Positions 1 through 11,315 of a stretch of DNA of 64,000 nucleotides are shown here, in pieces. The stretch's first letter is position 1. Each line of letters begins with the position of its first letter. The position numbers were made by a program, and so were the translations under genes. The notes beneath the pieces are model-generated. The model was not told the DNA's origin. It made no database searches and saw only the letters and a list, made by a program, of their open reading frames with translations. This stretch comes from Acholoe squamosa (taxonomy: Eukaryota; Annelida; Polychaeta; Phyllodocida; Polynoidae). The DNA is taken from positions 109,471,669-109,535,668 of the forward strand of contig OX439036.1 of assembly GCA_949317995.1 (NCBI GenBank), given 5' to 3'.

Positions 1-19
1 CTTATCCAGAGTCAAGGGA

Positions 20-150
20 GTCATTGTGAGGCTTATAGAACAGGGTTTTAAATTTTTAGAGTGACACCCATTTCAGAAGCAAAGTGCGGCTTATAGCTCA
101 TTCTCTCACGGTGGGGGATGCTGCTTCTAGGTTGGTGTGGCTTATACATG
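20..150. repeat. Dispersed repeat fragment with GGCTTATA motifs
   Basis: GGCTTATAGA, GCGGCTTATAGC and GTGGCTTATACATGA occur within 130 bp. The same motif recurs near 27688, 32670-32800, 39905-40150, 44808 and 58855. Tandem GCGGCTTATA-like ends are common in animal pogo or hAT-type elements; class is an inference. Confidence 0.4.
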
Positions 151-545
151 ACAAAAAAGCAAACAAAACACCCATAACCCTTGTTTTAAAATAATCATAA
201 CTCCATTTTTCTGTCATCAAGGAATTTACTGTCGATCTTGAGCCCTTATATTTGCGTAATATTCTGTTATAAATGGCAATTATGTCACCCCTTTGACCTT
301 ACCTTTTCCTTCGGGTTTATGGTATAACATTCATGGGGTGACACCCTTTCCTGACCACAGTCTCTCTGCACTAGTTTCTAACACTGACTAGAATTATCAA
401 CATGCATGCATGCCATTCTAGGCTGCCATGGACCCTTTGCCCAGGGATATACATGCCATGCTGACCGTATCACCTTACATATAGTATTACATGGTTTTAC
501 CTTCCGCCATCTCATGCAAAGCTGCTAAAATCACACTCTCGGCTA

Positions 546-765
546 CACTGTAAAACGAAAACGTCAAAATAACGGGGCATTCCTCGTTCCAAAGTTGCCA
601 GAGATCCGTCGTTATGTTCACAGAGTTTCTTTCTGCATTTGTGTAACACCATACTGCCACCTGAAGCTTGTTGTAGAAACTACACTGGTTCAATGACATA
701 CAACAATGGTTTACTGTTCAGTTTTATGAGGACCATTTGTAGATTTAACCGTTATTACTTACAGT
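546..765 (+). mobile_element. Family D MITE (CACTGTAAAA ends), near complete
   Basis: Begins CACTGTAAAACG and ends TTACTTACAGT; about 220 bp. The body (CCAAAGTTGCCAGAGATC, CACCATACTGCCACCTG, TAGAAACTACACTGGTT) recurs in about nine other places on both strands. CACTG ends are typical of animal CACTA/Chapaev-like elements, but no target duplication was confirmed, so the superfamily is tentative. Confidence 0.75.
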
Positions 766-1562
766 TTAGCATTCCATCTTAACCACGGTGATTACTTACT
801 GCCACTTCTTTGAGGGGAAAAACTTGCATTGTGGAAAACATGGAAAGAAAATGCTAAGAACTATGAATAACTGTTGAAAATATCGATTCTGTTGCAACTG
901 TCATAAAAGACTGTTATGATCTTTGATTCTATCTCACACAATGAAATCATAAGACCTAATACACCTCTCAGGTTACATTCGTCCAAGTGCATTCGAAATT
1001 AGCGAGGTGAGTGGGGCACGCATGCACTTCTCGTGAATTTCCCTAACATGCTTTCACTGCCTTCCCTCAAATTGTACTGCGAGCCCTTACTATGGTGGTA
1101 TTAGAACAGGGTCACGTTTCAGAAGGATTAACGTTCCCCATGGCAACCACTTTCAGATTCTAGTAGGAAGTAAGCCCTCAAGAAAACAACCAACTATCTT
1201 GTACATATAAAATCGTATTAGGTAAGTGTACAAATAGGCCTATTCTGTAGTTGTCGATAGTCTGTAAAAATGGTTCTCTTTCAGTCTACTTCGAGGGAAG
1301 CTGAGCTACCTTAATTTATGGTCCCTATCTCTCTCTAGTCCCTGGTCCTATAAAGCTGGGAATTAGTGTTCAACATCTTGTCAAACCTTCCTCCGAATAC
1401 TGGAATGGGTAATGGACCAATTGGGAGGTTATACGCTAAATTTTAATGCCACCTCGCATTTAGAGATCATATGTAAACAGCTGCAAAGGTCATTTTAATA
1501 GATTCCTCTGAACTGCCGAACCCACCATACCTTTATGGGGATGCGTACAAAAAGGATGATGG
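766..1562. other. No recognisable feature
   Basis: Unique-looking AT-rich sequence; no exon-like splice-bounded frame, tRNA or repeat match was seen. Confidence 0.5.
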
Positions 1563-2137
1563 AGTATGACGTAAGTATGATGTAAGTATGACGTAAGTAT
1601 GACGTAAGTAGGATGGAAACTGTAAAAGATGACGTAAGTAGGATGTAAGTAAGAACTGCATTGATGTAAGTATGATGTAAGTAAAAACTACATTGATGTA
1701 AGTATGATGTATGACGTAAGTATGACGTAAGTATGACGTAAGTATGACGTAAGTATGACGTAAGTATGACATAAGTATGACGTAAGTATGACGTAAGTAT
1801 GACGTAAGTATGATGTAAGTATGACGTAAGTATGACGTAAGTATGACGTAAGTATGACGTAAGTATGACGTAAGTATGATGTAAGTATGACGTAAGTATG
1901 ACGTAAGTATGACGTAAGTATGACGTAAGTATGACGTAAGTATGACGTAAGTATGACGTAAGTATGACATAAGTATGACGTAAGTATGACGTAAGTATGA
2001 CGTAAGTATGACATAAGTATGACGTAAGTATGATGTAAGTATGATGTAAGTATGATGTAAGTATGATGTAAGTATGATGTAAGTATGATGTAAGTATGAT
2101 GTAAGAATGATGTAAAAATGATGTAAGAATGACGTAT
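1563..2137. repeat. 11-bp minisatellite, unit GACGTAAGTAT, about 50 units
   Basis: Tandem 11-bp unit. The first 140 bp are interrupted (GGATGGAAACTGTAAAAG and two TTGATGTAAG inserts); 1705-2137 is nearly pure. Main variants are GATGTAAGTAT, which dominates the last 120 bp, and GACATAAGTAT. The minus strand is open for 210 codons only because 11 x 3 = 33 bp contains no stop; the resulting 11-residue peptide repeat is an artefact. The unit contains TGACGTAA, an ATF/CREB-like half-palindrome, and GTAAGTAT, a consensus 5' splice site. Confidence 0.97.
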
Positions 2138-2502
2138 TTGGTGCCGAATAGGTATAGGGCCTCACGATCAGGGGGCCTTAGGACTTTGGGGCTTTCGCTA
2201 GGGGGCCTTCATGGATGAGGCCTTGGTGAATGGGGCTTAGAGGCGTAATCCCGATGGAGGCCACCGCATTGCTTTCAAAACTGTCCGGGAATATCCCACG
2301 TTAATAGCGCATGTGTTTATGAACATCCAAGGTCAAGCAGCACCAGACACACAGGCATTTTGCCCTATACTACTGGGTACATGTATGTGCACTACTAAAA
2401 GTACTATCTTGTGTGATAGTAAATGGATGAATGTATACCAATCACCCTTGCCTTTTGTATCTGTTTTAACACACCTTTTGTCCCATGCACTTCGATAGGA
2501 CC
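2138..2502. other. No recognisable feature
   Basis: Contains short GGGGCCTT-type direct repeats (2171-2230) and otherwise nothing recognised. Confidence 0.5.
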
Positions 2503-2764
2503 ATCAGAATGACATTTTTCAAGATGCTATGACTGGATCCCTTCAGGGAGTAGAAGGAATTCTTATTCTAAGGCTATTATAGCCCTGCATCTAGTGGTCA
2601 CTGATGATTGTACTGGTACGACCTCTGTACCAAGCTCTATGTAATTGCTATATATTTAAGTGCTGAGTATACAGGGGAGTTTAGAACATTACCTACGATC
2701 CCCCCAAGGGTCTCGAACCATAGTGGAAGTGTGCAGTCATACCATCTTGAAAAATGCCCTCCTG
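2503..2764 (+). mobile_element. Family B MITE (diverged copy)
   Basis: Left end GACATTTTTCAAGATGCTATG and right end CATCTTGAAAAATGCCCTCCTG are inverted repeats. The interior shares TGGTACGAC, ATGTAATTGCTA, AAGTGCTGA and GTGCAGTCATACCATC with copies at 17.5, 37.3 and 43.0 kb. Confidence 0.75.
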
Positions 2765-2869
2765 ATGTGTTATTTTAACCTGGTTTGTCTGATGTATTCG
2801 TTCTAATCGGTTTCTACTCATTAAGTTTAATAGGGTCATCAGGGGAAGATATTCTTACCATTTTCACAA

Positions 2870-3018
2870 ACACAGGGATTTGGAACCTCGTCCCAAAGTT
2901 GCCAGAGATCTGTTGTTATTTTCACTGAGAGGCCTTGTTCCATTTGTGTACCACTGTACTGTAAAACTTACACTGGTTCGGTCCTTTACAATTACGGTGG
3001 TTCACTTTTTTAGCACCT
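2870..3018 (+). mobile_element. Family D MITE, partial
   Basis: CCAAAGTTGCCAGAGATCTG, TTGTGTACCACTGTACTG and ACACTGGTTCGGTCC align with the copy at 546-765. The left end and the final TIR are missing; the right part runs into the cruciform at 3014-3059. Confidence 0.7.
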
Positions 3019-3059
3019 CCCACGCCGCGTAGCGGCAGTACCGCAAAGCGGTACGGGAG
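3014..3059. repeat. Cruciform / three-way junction sequence
   Basis: Two perfect adjacent hairpins, GCCGC-GTA-GCGGC (3024-3036) and GTACCGC-AAA-GCGGTAC (3038-3054), are enclosed by an imperfect outer stem, GCACCTCCC with GGGAGTGC. GC content is far above the surroundings. Probably the end of a mobile element; family not recognised. Confidence 0.65.
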
Positions 3060-3063
3060 TGCG

Positions 3064-3837
3064 CTATGATGATTGCATTTGCCCCATGTGATGAGGTCTC
3101 ACAATACAAAATTACTGAATAGAGAAATTGATAATTGTGAAATCTTCTTTATGTCTGCTTTTATGAGACATGTCATCAAACACTGGTGTACCGACATTAA
3201 CGGTGGGAGGCGTTTTTTTACGCGGTCACAACCGCATTTCTTGTTAGTTTTACCATGCATAAATTGATTTGCTAATTCTATTGCAGTGGAACCCTAATCC
3301 ATAACAGATGAAGCTATACAGAAAATGTGTCAACACACCTGATGCCTTGCACCAGGCCACTGACGGCCCAGAATGGTCATGTGATCACCTAAACAGTCAA
3401 CCATAATCAAAATAAACTGCAGACTGACGGATGTCAGTCACCGGTGGAAGGCATAGAGACAGTATCCTTAGGGTCTCTGGATTTCTGGGTCTATTAGAGC
3501 TCGGAGTATGTTATATTGGTTCCTAATTCCGCCCAATTCTTTTGAAATCCATTCTGTGTGTTACCCTATTAACTAGTTGGACTCAAAATGAGGCTATCCA
3601 CCATCACTGGCCTGAGGCATGCCATCAGTGCAGCATGAACCGACTCGATGCACTTGACACTGCTGTCACCACCGTCCTTCAGGCACATGGAAATATTATC
3701 TGTTTGAAAGCTGCTAACAAGTCAACAAATAGAATTAGGAAGAGAGAAATGATGAATGATCTTCAAAGCTTTTGTTTGAAATTGCATAATATGTCTGGAA
3801 CTATAAATGGTTGTGGTGAGTGAGCACGATTACCTCT
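3064..3837. other. No recognisable feature
   Basis: Short chance ORFs only; no splice-bounded exon or repeat family was recognised. Confidence 0.45.
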
Positions 3838-4100
3838 GCCTAACAACCGGCCTGCAAATGCCTCCCAATGTGTTAGGAATGCCTCCTTCCCCCTCCTCCT
3901 GCCACCTCTCCCTCCCGATGCCCACACCCCCATCCTCTCCTGGGATGGAGAAATGGACAACCTCAGGGAAGGCCCTAATTACATCTGTTCCCATTAGGAG
4001 CCGTGTGGTCCGTAACAAATAGTATAAGGCATCCAGGGGCCTGCTGCCTGTATGTAGTACACACATACACAAGCTGTCCATGCACAGTGTGTGGTAGCAA
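3838..4100 (+). repeat. Segmental repeat, block I left part
   Basis: Aligns with 9122-9325: both carry CTCAGGGAAG(GC)CCTAATT, TTGTTCC or TGTTCCCAT, then GTAACAAATAGTATAAGGCA against GTAATAAATAGTGTAAGGCA. Not coding: the frames differ between copies. Confidence 0.7.
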
Positions 4101-4739
4101 TAGCGGGAGGGAGGACGCACAGATGTATTTATGCATATGAGGGTGGGTGAGAAAAGCTGATGACAATCAGCATAAATCTACTGAGAATATACCAAGCATG
4201 GATCTGATTTCCATGGATATGCATGCTTGGATTTCAGTTCCCTCAGCAGGATTAATTACAGCGGTCACTTTCACTTAAAGTGTACATAGGTAAATTAACT
4301 TTGTTCTTAACTTACAATTTGCTTTGGTATGTGTTCACTTAGTACGTTAGAATGATGTGTATAAATTTGTTGAAGGCAATAGCAGAAATTGACCATCTAA
4401 ACCATTTTGTTTTAGGGAAGCGGTGATGAGAGGCAGGTCTAACTCAAACCCTAACACCGCCACAGAATGTCTTTTCAATTTACAAAATTGAAAGATAATT
4501 TGAATAGATTGAAATTGGTGGTACAGTAAATAAATCAGCTTCTGATAAAGGTGGATATTGCCTTATGGTTAGGAGATGGTGATAGAGAAAGGGCCTGGCA
4601 CCTACCCTAGCTCCGGTACCACTCAGCATATACAACACTTGGCATATCTGAGTGGGAAAGAGGAACAAGTAGGCGCAATTTATAATAATTTATGATAATT
4701 TAATTAACGTCAGGCAGAGGAAGTATATAGCTAGGAATT

Positions 4740-4870
4740 CACTGTGTCACACTAGCAACCACAAAATGCAGCTTTTTTTTTTGTTTTCTTTGTTTTTGTT
4801 TACATTTGATTTTTTAGTATTTTTAAGGTCATTAATGCTAAAATATAAAAAAAAATCAAAACCAAGGTTT
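4740..4870. repeat. Poly-T/poly-A fold-back tract
   Basis: A T-rich run (4770-4830) is followed by its A-rich imperfect complement (4838-4862). The arms GATTTTTTAGTATTTT and AAAATATAAAAAAAAATC could pair. Confidence 0.5.
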
Positions 4871-4984
4871 CTGTGCGTTACAGGGAACCGATGCCGAGTG
4901 GAGCTGAGCCATATGGCTGGTAAACATATTTAATGAAAAGTATGGGTTATAGAGGTTGTAAATTATGGGATAAGAAAACTATTG

Positions 4985-6050
4985 CATATGTACTGGAGCA
5001 AACTGGGCTATGCTCATACTCTACCCTTGGTTGCACATTATGAGCCCGTATTAAGTGTGAGGTGCTGTTACAAGGTGTAGCATAACCGTATTTAATACAT
5101 GGGTTAACCTAACGAGGCTATAAACAATGAGCAGGATACATTACACTGCATGCTTGGGTGGGCTTTTCTTAAAAGCACTGTTCTGTTAGAAATAACCAGA
5201 CCAAGTCTCGCGGAAGTGATGCATATAGGTAGGACAGGATAAATGATAGGTTGCTATTGCAGTTATTAAGACTGTTCTATCTTCAACAATTCATCCCATG
5301 AGAATGATCTCCTGATCTTCCAGCCTAACATCCATTCTCGATGTTTTTTGATCGAAAAGTGCTTAATATTTTCCCTATTATCAGAAATATATCAGAAATA
5401 AATAGAAAGATTCTACACTGTCTTTAAAGATGAAGTAACCCCATCAGACAACTGCATGGCTTCAAGACATCTCTGTTTGCGTATGCCTGCCATATAAGAA
5501 ATGCCTGTTGAATCTCTGCAAGCTGTTTATTAATATTAAACCACTCTACATTTTGATGCAATGAAGCAGTGTAAACTTCTACAGTGACGCTTTATACAGA
5601 AACACAGTACAGGAAAGCAGGATGTTAAAGGGAATCTTCCTGAAACCAATGGTGAAACATTTGTGCCAAAGTAGCTGCAGGAATGTTCTTTTGACAGAAT
5701 TTCGTTTTACAGTGTACAATAAAAAATAACAACAGAATCCTCATTATTTTCACAGAGCATCCTTGTATATTTGTTTACCACCATACTGCCACTTGAGGCT
5801 TCTAGTAAAAAGTTCACTAGTTCCCTTCCATACAATCACCGTGGTCCACTTTTCAGTTTTACTTGGATCCCTGGTAGATTCAACAGTGATCTTTTTACCT
5901 AAACCCTGGCAAAAACCTCATCCTCTGTTCAAGAAGTTTTAATGAGAAGTCTATTACCTTACATCAAATGAAAGGTCATGCTGTCTCCCTTTCGGATTCT
6001 AAGAGAAATGAATCCCCACATTATAAGGATACTACAGTATATTAAAAACC
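4985..6050 (+). repeat. Segmental repeat, block I middle part
   Basis: Diverged paralogue of 11510-12240. Shared anchors in the same order: GAGCAAACT(G/A)GGCTATG, ACTGCATGCTTGGGTG, GATCTTCCAGCC(T/C)AACAT and GGAATGTTCTTTTGACAG. Both copies then carry a family D MITE at the same point, so that insertion predates the duplication. Confidence 0.8.
5713..5905 (+). mobile_element. Family D MITE inside block I
   Basis: ACCACCATACTGCCACTTG, TAAAAAGTTCACTAGTTCCC and CAATCACCGTGGTCCAC match the family. Its position relative to flanking sequence equals that of the copy at 12049-12339. Confidence 0.75.
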
Positions 6051-6054
6051 GAGT

Positions 6055-7275
6055 GCCCAAACAAAACTCTTGGCGGGAGAGTCTCTGCTTTGGTAGAAGT
6101 TCTGAGGCACATAGAGTCCATCATGTCCACAGAATAGAGACCTGTCTGCTCTGATCTGCCCTGACCCAATATTGAACGACTGCACACGATTAATTCACCC
6201 TGGAAGAGCATAGAAAGCTGTATTTGGCAGGAGGCTCTACCCTCCCCCTGTACCAACCCTCCATATCCTCTATTCTATTTCAGGACTGTGGGCTCTCTGC
6301 AGCAATTATGATAAATCTGGGAACTATGAAATAGTCACTCAATTTCACGGTAATTGTATTCTACAGGCACATCAGGCAGTGTGATAGCAGCTCACAGTTA
6401 CAACAGATCCCCATGAAATATGGGAGAATATGAAATAATTCTATCTGACCTTTCATTGTCTGCCGGTGCAGGAGTGCAAAACTGCTCAACAGCATGCTAT
6501 TGATGCTTCATGCTGGCCCTCATGGAGTGTGTTAACCCTGTAGGGGTCAGCATAATGTATGAATATAGCCCTGGTGAGTTACTGAAAAGGGCATCATATG
6601 GACATCATAATAACAAAAGGGCATGATGCATTATCAGACCTTAAAGTTTTAGGAAGCCGTATCCTGCAGCGTCGTTGGTCTATAGTGAGGAGTGTTGGTG
6701 TGTGCAGCTGCCACATTTGTCTAAACATAGTGTGAGCACCACCATCTCATTACAAAAAAAAAAACATACAAGAAACTTCTGTGATAATAGCTGATGATAT
6801 GTGAAACTCCTTCTTGATTCTTATCAACTATTGATCTCTGTGTGGTATTGTGTAAGTTCACACAGTCCATTACTACATGATACCAGCATATCAGAAACAA
6901 ATATAAGTAATATGAGACATCTTTTTTGTTACTGCAACTGACGGCACTTGCTTGCTTGGGGCCTACCTTGGGGTCAACATTTTTGTCTACAGTAGGCCTA
7001 CATGGACCCTAGTTATAAGCTGGGTTAGCGTTCAAGGGATTTTCGGGACTTTTCTGATTAGTTTTATCTTTAATCTTATATAATATAATCCTCTCAGCCT
7101 AAAAGTAAGAGATAGGAAAGATAAGAAGCCGAGATAATGGAAATAAGGTTACTGTAATCCAAAATACAAGGCTGAAGCTCATGGGTAGTTAAAGAACTAA
7201 ACTGCCTGATATTTCTTGATCAGCTCATCGGGAATATAATCTACATTGTATGATGCATTTGTGATAATCTCATTA
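6055..7275 (+). repeat. 1.2-kb repeat unit M, copy 1
   Basis: Starts near CCAAACAAAACTCTTGGCGG; contains GGAGAGTCTCTGCTTTGGTA, AGAGCATAGAAAGCTGTATT and TTTCAGGACTG(T/A)GGGCTCTCTGCAG, a decayed piggyBac-type MITE, then a conserved tail (ACTGTAATCCAAAAT ... GAAGCTCATGG). Copies 2 and 3 are at 7330-8575 and 12955-14185. No conserved open frame spans the copies. Confidence 0.85.
6456..6646. mobile_element. Family A piggyBac-type MITE, decayed
   Basis: GCCGGTGCAGGAGTGCA at the left, TAGCCCTGGTGAGTTACT in the middle, GGGCATGATGCATTATCAGACC at the right. Lies at the same place inside unit M as the copies at 7782-8018 and 13346-13562. Confidence 0.7.
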
Positions 7276-7329
7276 TAATCTCGTAATCTTTTATCATTAA
7301 CTCTCGGTCTCTGTGTAGTATTGTGAAAT

Positions 7330-8575
7330 AAGTCCCAGAACCAAACTTCCGGCAGGAGAGTCTCTGCTATGGTAGAAGGTTTGAGCCCAGTGCACCATTC
7401 ATCCTTAGTTCACAGAATGCAGCCCTGTCTGCTCTGATCTGACTTAACCCAATATTGAAACACCCCCTGTGATGAATTTGCACCAGAAGAGCATAGAAAG
7501 CTGTATCTGAATAACTCAATATTGAAGGACTCTACACAATGAAATCACTGTGTAAGAACATAGAAAATTGTATTTGGTAAGACATTCAACCCCTCCCCTG
7601 TACAAACCTTCCCTAGGCTCTATTTTATTTCAGGACTGAGGGCTCTCTGCAGGTACTATGATAAATGTGAGAAATATGATATAGTCACTCTATATCCTGG
7701 TAATTGCATTTTATCCCAGTTATAAGGTGTCCCTCTGAAACATGGTAAGAATTCAGTTGTCAAATAATCCTATTTCACCTATTTCAAGGGCTGCTGATGC
7801 AGGAGTCCATCATACCCATTGGTCCTCATGATGCAAGAATGAGGTGCCTTCGGAACGGTTCACCAGCACTTTATTGCCTCCTTCAGACCGTGTATTAACC
7901 CGGTAAGGTTCAGCCATATGCGTGAATGTCGCCCTGGTAAGTCACTGAGCAGGATCTATTATTTACACATTATAATGTAAAAAGGGCATGATAATGCATC
8001 ATCAGCCCTTAAAGATTTAGGAAGCCATTTCCTGCAGCGTTGGTCTATAGTGAGGAATCCCTGCAGTGTTGCTGTGTGGAGCTGACCCATTCGTCCAAAC
8101 ATGGCGTGAGCACCACCATCTCATTACGGCAAAGTGACAAGAAACTTCTGTGATAATAGTTGATGACGTGTGAAGCTTCCTCTTGAGCCTTATCAACTGT
8201 CTGACATTGTGTGGTGCTGTAAGAGTTCACACAGTTCATTATTATACATGAGCTAGAAACCGCATTGTTAAAATAAAGAAACATTAAACAATTAAGATAT
8301 GTTGTTTGCCAGGATGGTGTTTGAGGGATCTTTTGGGACATTGCTAATTATTCAAAATCTCATGGTGTAGAATCCCTGCCATGTGCCAAGGTATGCATCT
8401 GTAGTCTTTGGCAAAGGGGCCAAATTTGAGACAGAAAAAAAAAAGAATTCTTTGAAAAGATTACTATTTACTAAACTTTACTGTAATCCAAAATAACAGG
8501 CCAGGAGCTCATGGATAATTAAAGAATAAACCATCTGATAAGCATAAGGCTTATTTAGAATATACACTCTGAGTA
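7330..8575 (+). repeat. 1.2-kb repeat unit M, copy 2 (tandem to copy 1)
   Basis: Begins CCAAACTTCCGGCAGGAGAG only about 55 bp after copy 1 ends. Shares all anchors with copies 1 and 3. A 98-codon minus-strand frame at 8045-8341 falls in repeated sequence and is not preserved in the other copies, so it is not treated as a gene. Confidence 0.85.
7782..8018. mobile_element. Family A piggyBac-type MITE inside unit M
   Basis: Left end TTTCAAGGGCTGCTGATGCA, right end GATAATGCATCATCAGCCCT, with the CCATTGGTCCTCATGATGCA core. Confidence 0.75.
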
Positions 8576-9003
8576 ACATACATTAGTTTAACCATGTCAA
8601 TAGACATACACCTGTCTGTTCATCCCCTTGTCAACCTCTTCCACTTACATGGGGAATGGGCCCACTGGAAGGCTTCCCCTGAGATTACATGTCATGTTGC
8701 TAGCTGTAGTGCTCAATATTTAAGAAAGAAAACAACAAAGCAAATCTTGGTGAGTTAAAATTGTTACTTGTTTTGACTTCAATGAAGAAGGATGAAAAAG
8801 ACAGATGGATAGAAAAAGACCCAGGGGGAGGCGCTGTAGGTTAGATGAAAGGAAATAAATCAGTTTCTTTTAAATCAATCTTTTGAAAGTAAGAACCAGT
8901 AGAGAAATGGCGAAAGTTCCTACTCTCTCTTTACATAGAATTTATGTTATATTGTTACTGGTTGCACAATGATACAGATAGTAACAAACATAAATAGCAA
9001 CCT
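8576..9003. other. No recognisable feature
   Basis: AT-rich spacer between unit M copy 2 and a small family B element; nothing recognised. Confidence 0.45.
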
Positions 9004-9115
9004 CTGGAGGTCGTTTCTTAATGCACTACGATCACAAACGGTCGTAACACTGAAAATGGGAATTTTGGTACACCTTGAAGGTTGCAGTCATAGTTTGTTA
9101 AGAAATCACCTCCAG
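9004..9115. mobile_element. Family B MITE, 112-bp internally deleted copy
   Basis: Ends CTGGAGGTCGTTTCTTAATG and AAGAAATCACCTCCAG form terminal inverted repeats matching the 267-bp family B elements; the middle is missing. Confidence 0.75.
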
Positions 9116-9121
9116 TGTATA

Positions 9122-9325
9122 CAGCCTGCAAATGACTCCCTAAGTACACTGAGTGCCTCTTCCCTCCCATGTCTCTCTCCACCGCCATCCCTGGAGGTGG
9201 AGAGATTGGCGGCCTCAGGGAAGTCCTAATTCAATTTGTTCCTGTGGGAGCTATGCAACTTGTAATAAATAGTGTAAGGCACACAAGGGGGGCTGTTTGC
9301 ATGCTGTAATCATACATCTGCATAA
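9122..9325 (+). repeat. Segmental repeat, block II left part
   Basis: Paralogue of 3838-4100 (see there). Immediately follows the small family B element, which block I lacks at this point. Confidence 0.7.
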
Positions 9326-9821
9326 TGGTTTGGGAAGTAAGGGAGATTTATTTGGAACAATAGCCATACTCATTAGACTGATGAGCATGCATATTCAGTA
9401 CCAGATGTAGTATCTATACCTTTGAGATTGAGAAGAATCTAGTTAAACCAACGATGCCTGTGTTCTCCTTCACTGTTATATTTTTTGAGAACGATGCTTA
9501 CATTTTATATTTTAGCATTATTGGGATCTTTATGGGGAGCTATTCACAGCCACTAGGTAGCAAAGCCATTTTTTGTATGTCTTAAGGGCACTTCGATCAA
9601 AGACCTATATAAGATAAAGCCTTATTCCTGCGTTTGCAACTTCCCTATCATAACACTTAATGAGATAATAATCCTTGAAGCCACCCTGAATTCATAGGTA
9701 ATGGTCAATCTATAAAGGAATGTACTATTCTACCTCTTATTTCACAGCCAATCCTTTCATCATAGTGCACAAAAGCAAACTAGGGTATGGACAGCTTCCA
9801 CTCTTCAATGGCCTCAAGGAC

Positions 9822-10140
9822 AGGGGTGTAGGAAAACGGGGGACCAGGGGGGCCCAGCCCCCCCCCCCCAATCACAGAGGAGATGGGGCTTGAATATATC
9901 TGGCCCCCCCAAAAAAAAATGTGTCAAGCCTCATTATAAAATATAAAATATTCCCACCGCTCTCCACTCAAATTGGACAAGCATGTCATTAAGATAGGGA
10001 AAATGGCAGCACTGGATAAAGATAAGCCATTAAGGAATAATCTTTTATATAAATCCCATACAACCATTCATCAACACCAGCGCGCTCAAGCTGATAATTT
10101 ATGGTGGCTAGGGTGGGGACCCCCTGGCCCCCCCCAATGA
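9822..10140. mobile_element. Probable hAT-type non-autonomous element
   Basis: Left end CAGGGGTGTAGGAAAACGGG followed by GGGGGGCCCAGCCCCCCCC; near the right a complementary GGGACCCCCTGGCCCCCCCC (10118-10137). CAGGGGNGTA ends with G/C-run subtermini are characteristic of many animal hAT elements. Exact ends and the 8-bp target duplication were not established. Confidence 0.5.
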
Positions 10141-10149
10141 AGATTTGCT

Positions 10150-10313
10150 TCCTATGCCTCTAAAGGAGGGAGCGAGACATGCTTCATACCAACCCATTGG
10201 GTTGATACAGTCCAAGAAGGTCGGCATGATGCTCTGATGAAGTGGCAGTAAGCAGTCTCTCCAGCACGTCATTGGTGCATTATGACGACCAATGGGCATG
10301 ACTGGCCCTTAAC
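10150..10313. mobile_element. Family A piggyBac-type MITE, right part
   Basis: GGTTGATACAG, AAGGTCGGCATGATGCTCTG, CATTGGTGCATTATGACGAC and GGGCATGACTGGCCCTTAA match the family; the left third is missing. Confidence 0.75.
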
Positions 10314-11184
10314 GTGACCTCTATATACTACCAATAACAATAACAATATTTTAAGTGGTAGTTATTGCCCGATAGGGGTTTCCAATCCATGGACGTAATG
10401 CAAGCTATACTGTGGAAGCAAACTCATATTAAACTCAATGTTAAAACCCTTTTCATCAGAGGGAAAATCATAATAAAACACTAGGTTCTAGGTTAGGGTT
10501 GTTGAAGGAGGCAAAGACGCCTTTGTTTGCTCCTGCAGACCCTAAGTTGAGGGACAAGGGCGAGAGTATTATAGGCGAATCCTGACTCCATATTGTTTTA
10601 ATATCTAGAAGAAATGAAAAAATGCAAACCACTTTAATGTGAGTTATGTGAGGGTATTCAGACAATGACGATCATAAGAGGATTACGAAAGTGTTGCGCC
10701 AGGAATTCATAACGTAACTCTATCTAGCAGCCGCATACTTAAGCGTTCTCTCAATTCTCTTGATCTGTTTGTTTCTGTGAACAATTCTTTGGTGACATTA
10801 ATATAAAATTCATACATACAAAAGTGATGCAAAATCTTTACAAAAATGAATAGAACATAGGACTCATAGTGTCACAGGAAATGCCAGCACCAGTGTCAAG
10901 TTAGTGAACCGTGGGCGTATAGCTGGCAAACTATGAGGACATAGATAGAGGTTGATGGGTGCAAGAGGTTTGTAGGGGTATGGTATTTGTATTATAATAT
11001 TACACTCGTAATGTTCATGTACCCGTGGGACTTAGACCCAGGTCTCTGGGTGTGATGGGGGAGTCCGGATGGCAAGTGGCAGCACCTGCCTCTGGGTTCA
11101 TATCCGTTACACCAGGGGGCCTTCCACTCGTCCGTCACACGTCACGTGATGGGTCTGAGTTTTGCGGACGTTTTTCCAGCAGTG
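10314..11184. other. No recognisable feature
   Basis: Short chance ORFs and no repeat family recognised. Confidence 0.45.
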
Positions 11185-11186
11185 GT

Positions 11187-11315
11187 CCTATCACTAGAGA
11201 GTTTAAGATTTGTCTACTTGTATATGTGTACGGCAATGTCTAGCCTACCGTTTCCTATCATTCTAGACGTTGCTGTACGGGTCGTGATCTTAAACTCCCT
11301 ACTGCTCAGTGCCCT
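11187..11315. repeat. Fold-back sequence with about 55-bp arms
   Basis: Left arm AGAGAGTTTAAGAT ... GTACGGCAATGTCTAG is the imperfect complement of CTAGACGTTGCTGTACGGGT ... ATCTTAAACTCCCT, with a short loop near 11255. Probably a small inverted-repeat element. Confidence 0.6.

Noticed and set aside
1533-2165. 210- and 108-codon minus-strand frames with an 11-residue repeat
   Set aside because: They are the 11-bp minisatellite read in two frames; no stop occurs in the 33-bp superperiod. No start context or flanking coding sequence.
8045-8341. 98-codon minus-strand frame
   Set aside because: Lies in the repeated M unit and is not preserved in copies at 6.7 and 13.6 kb.
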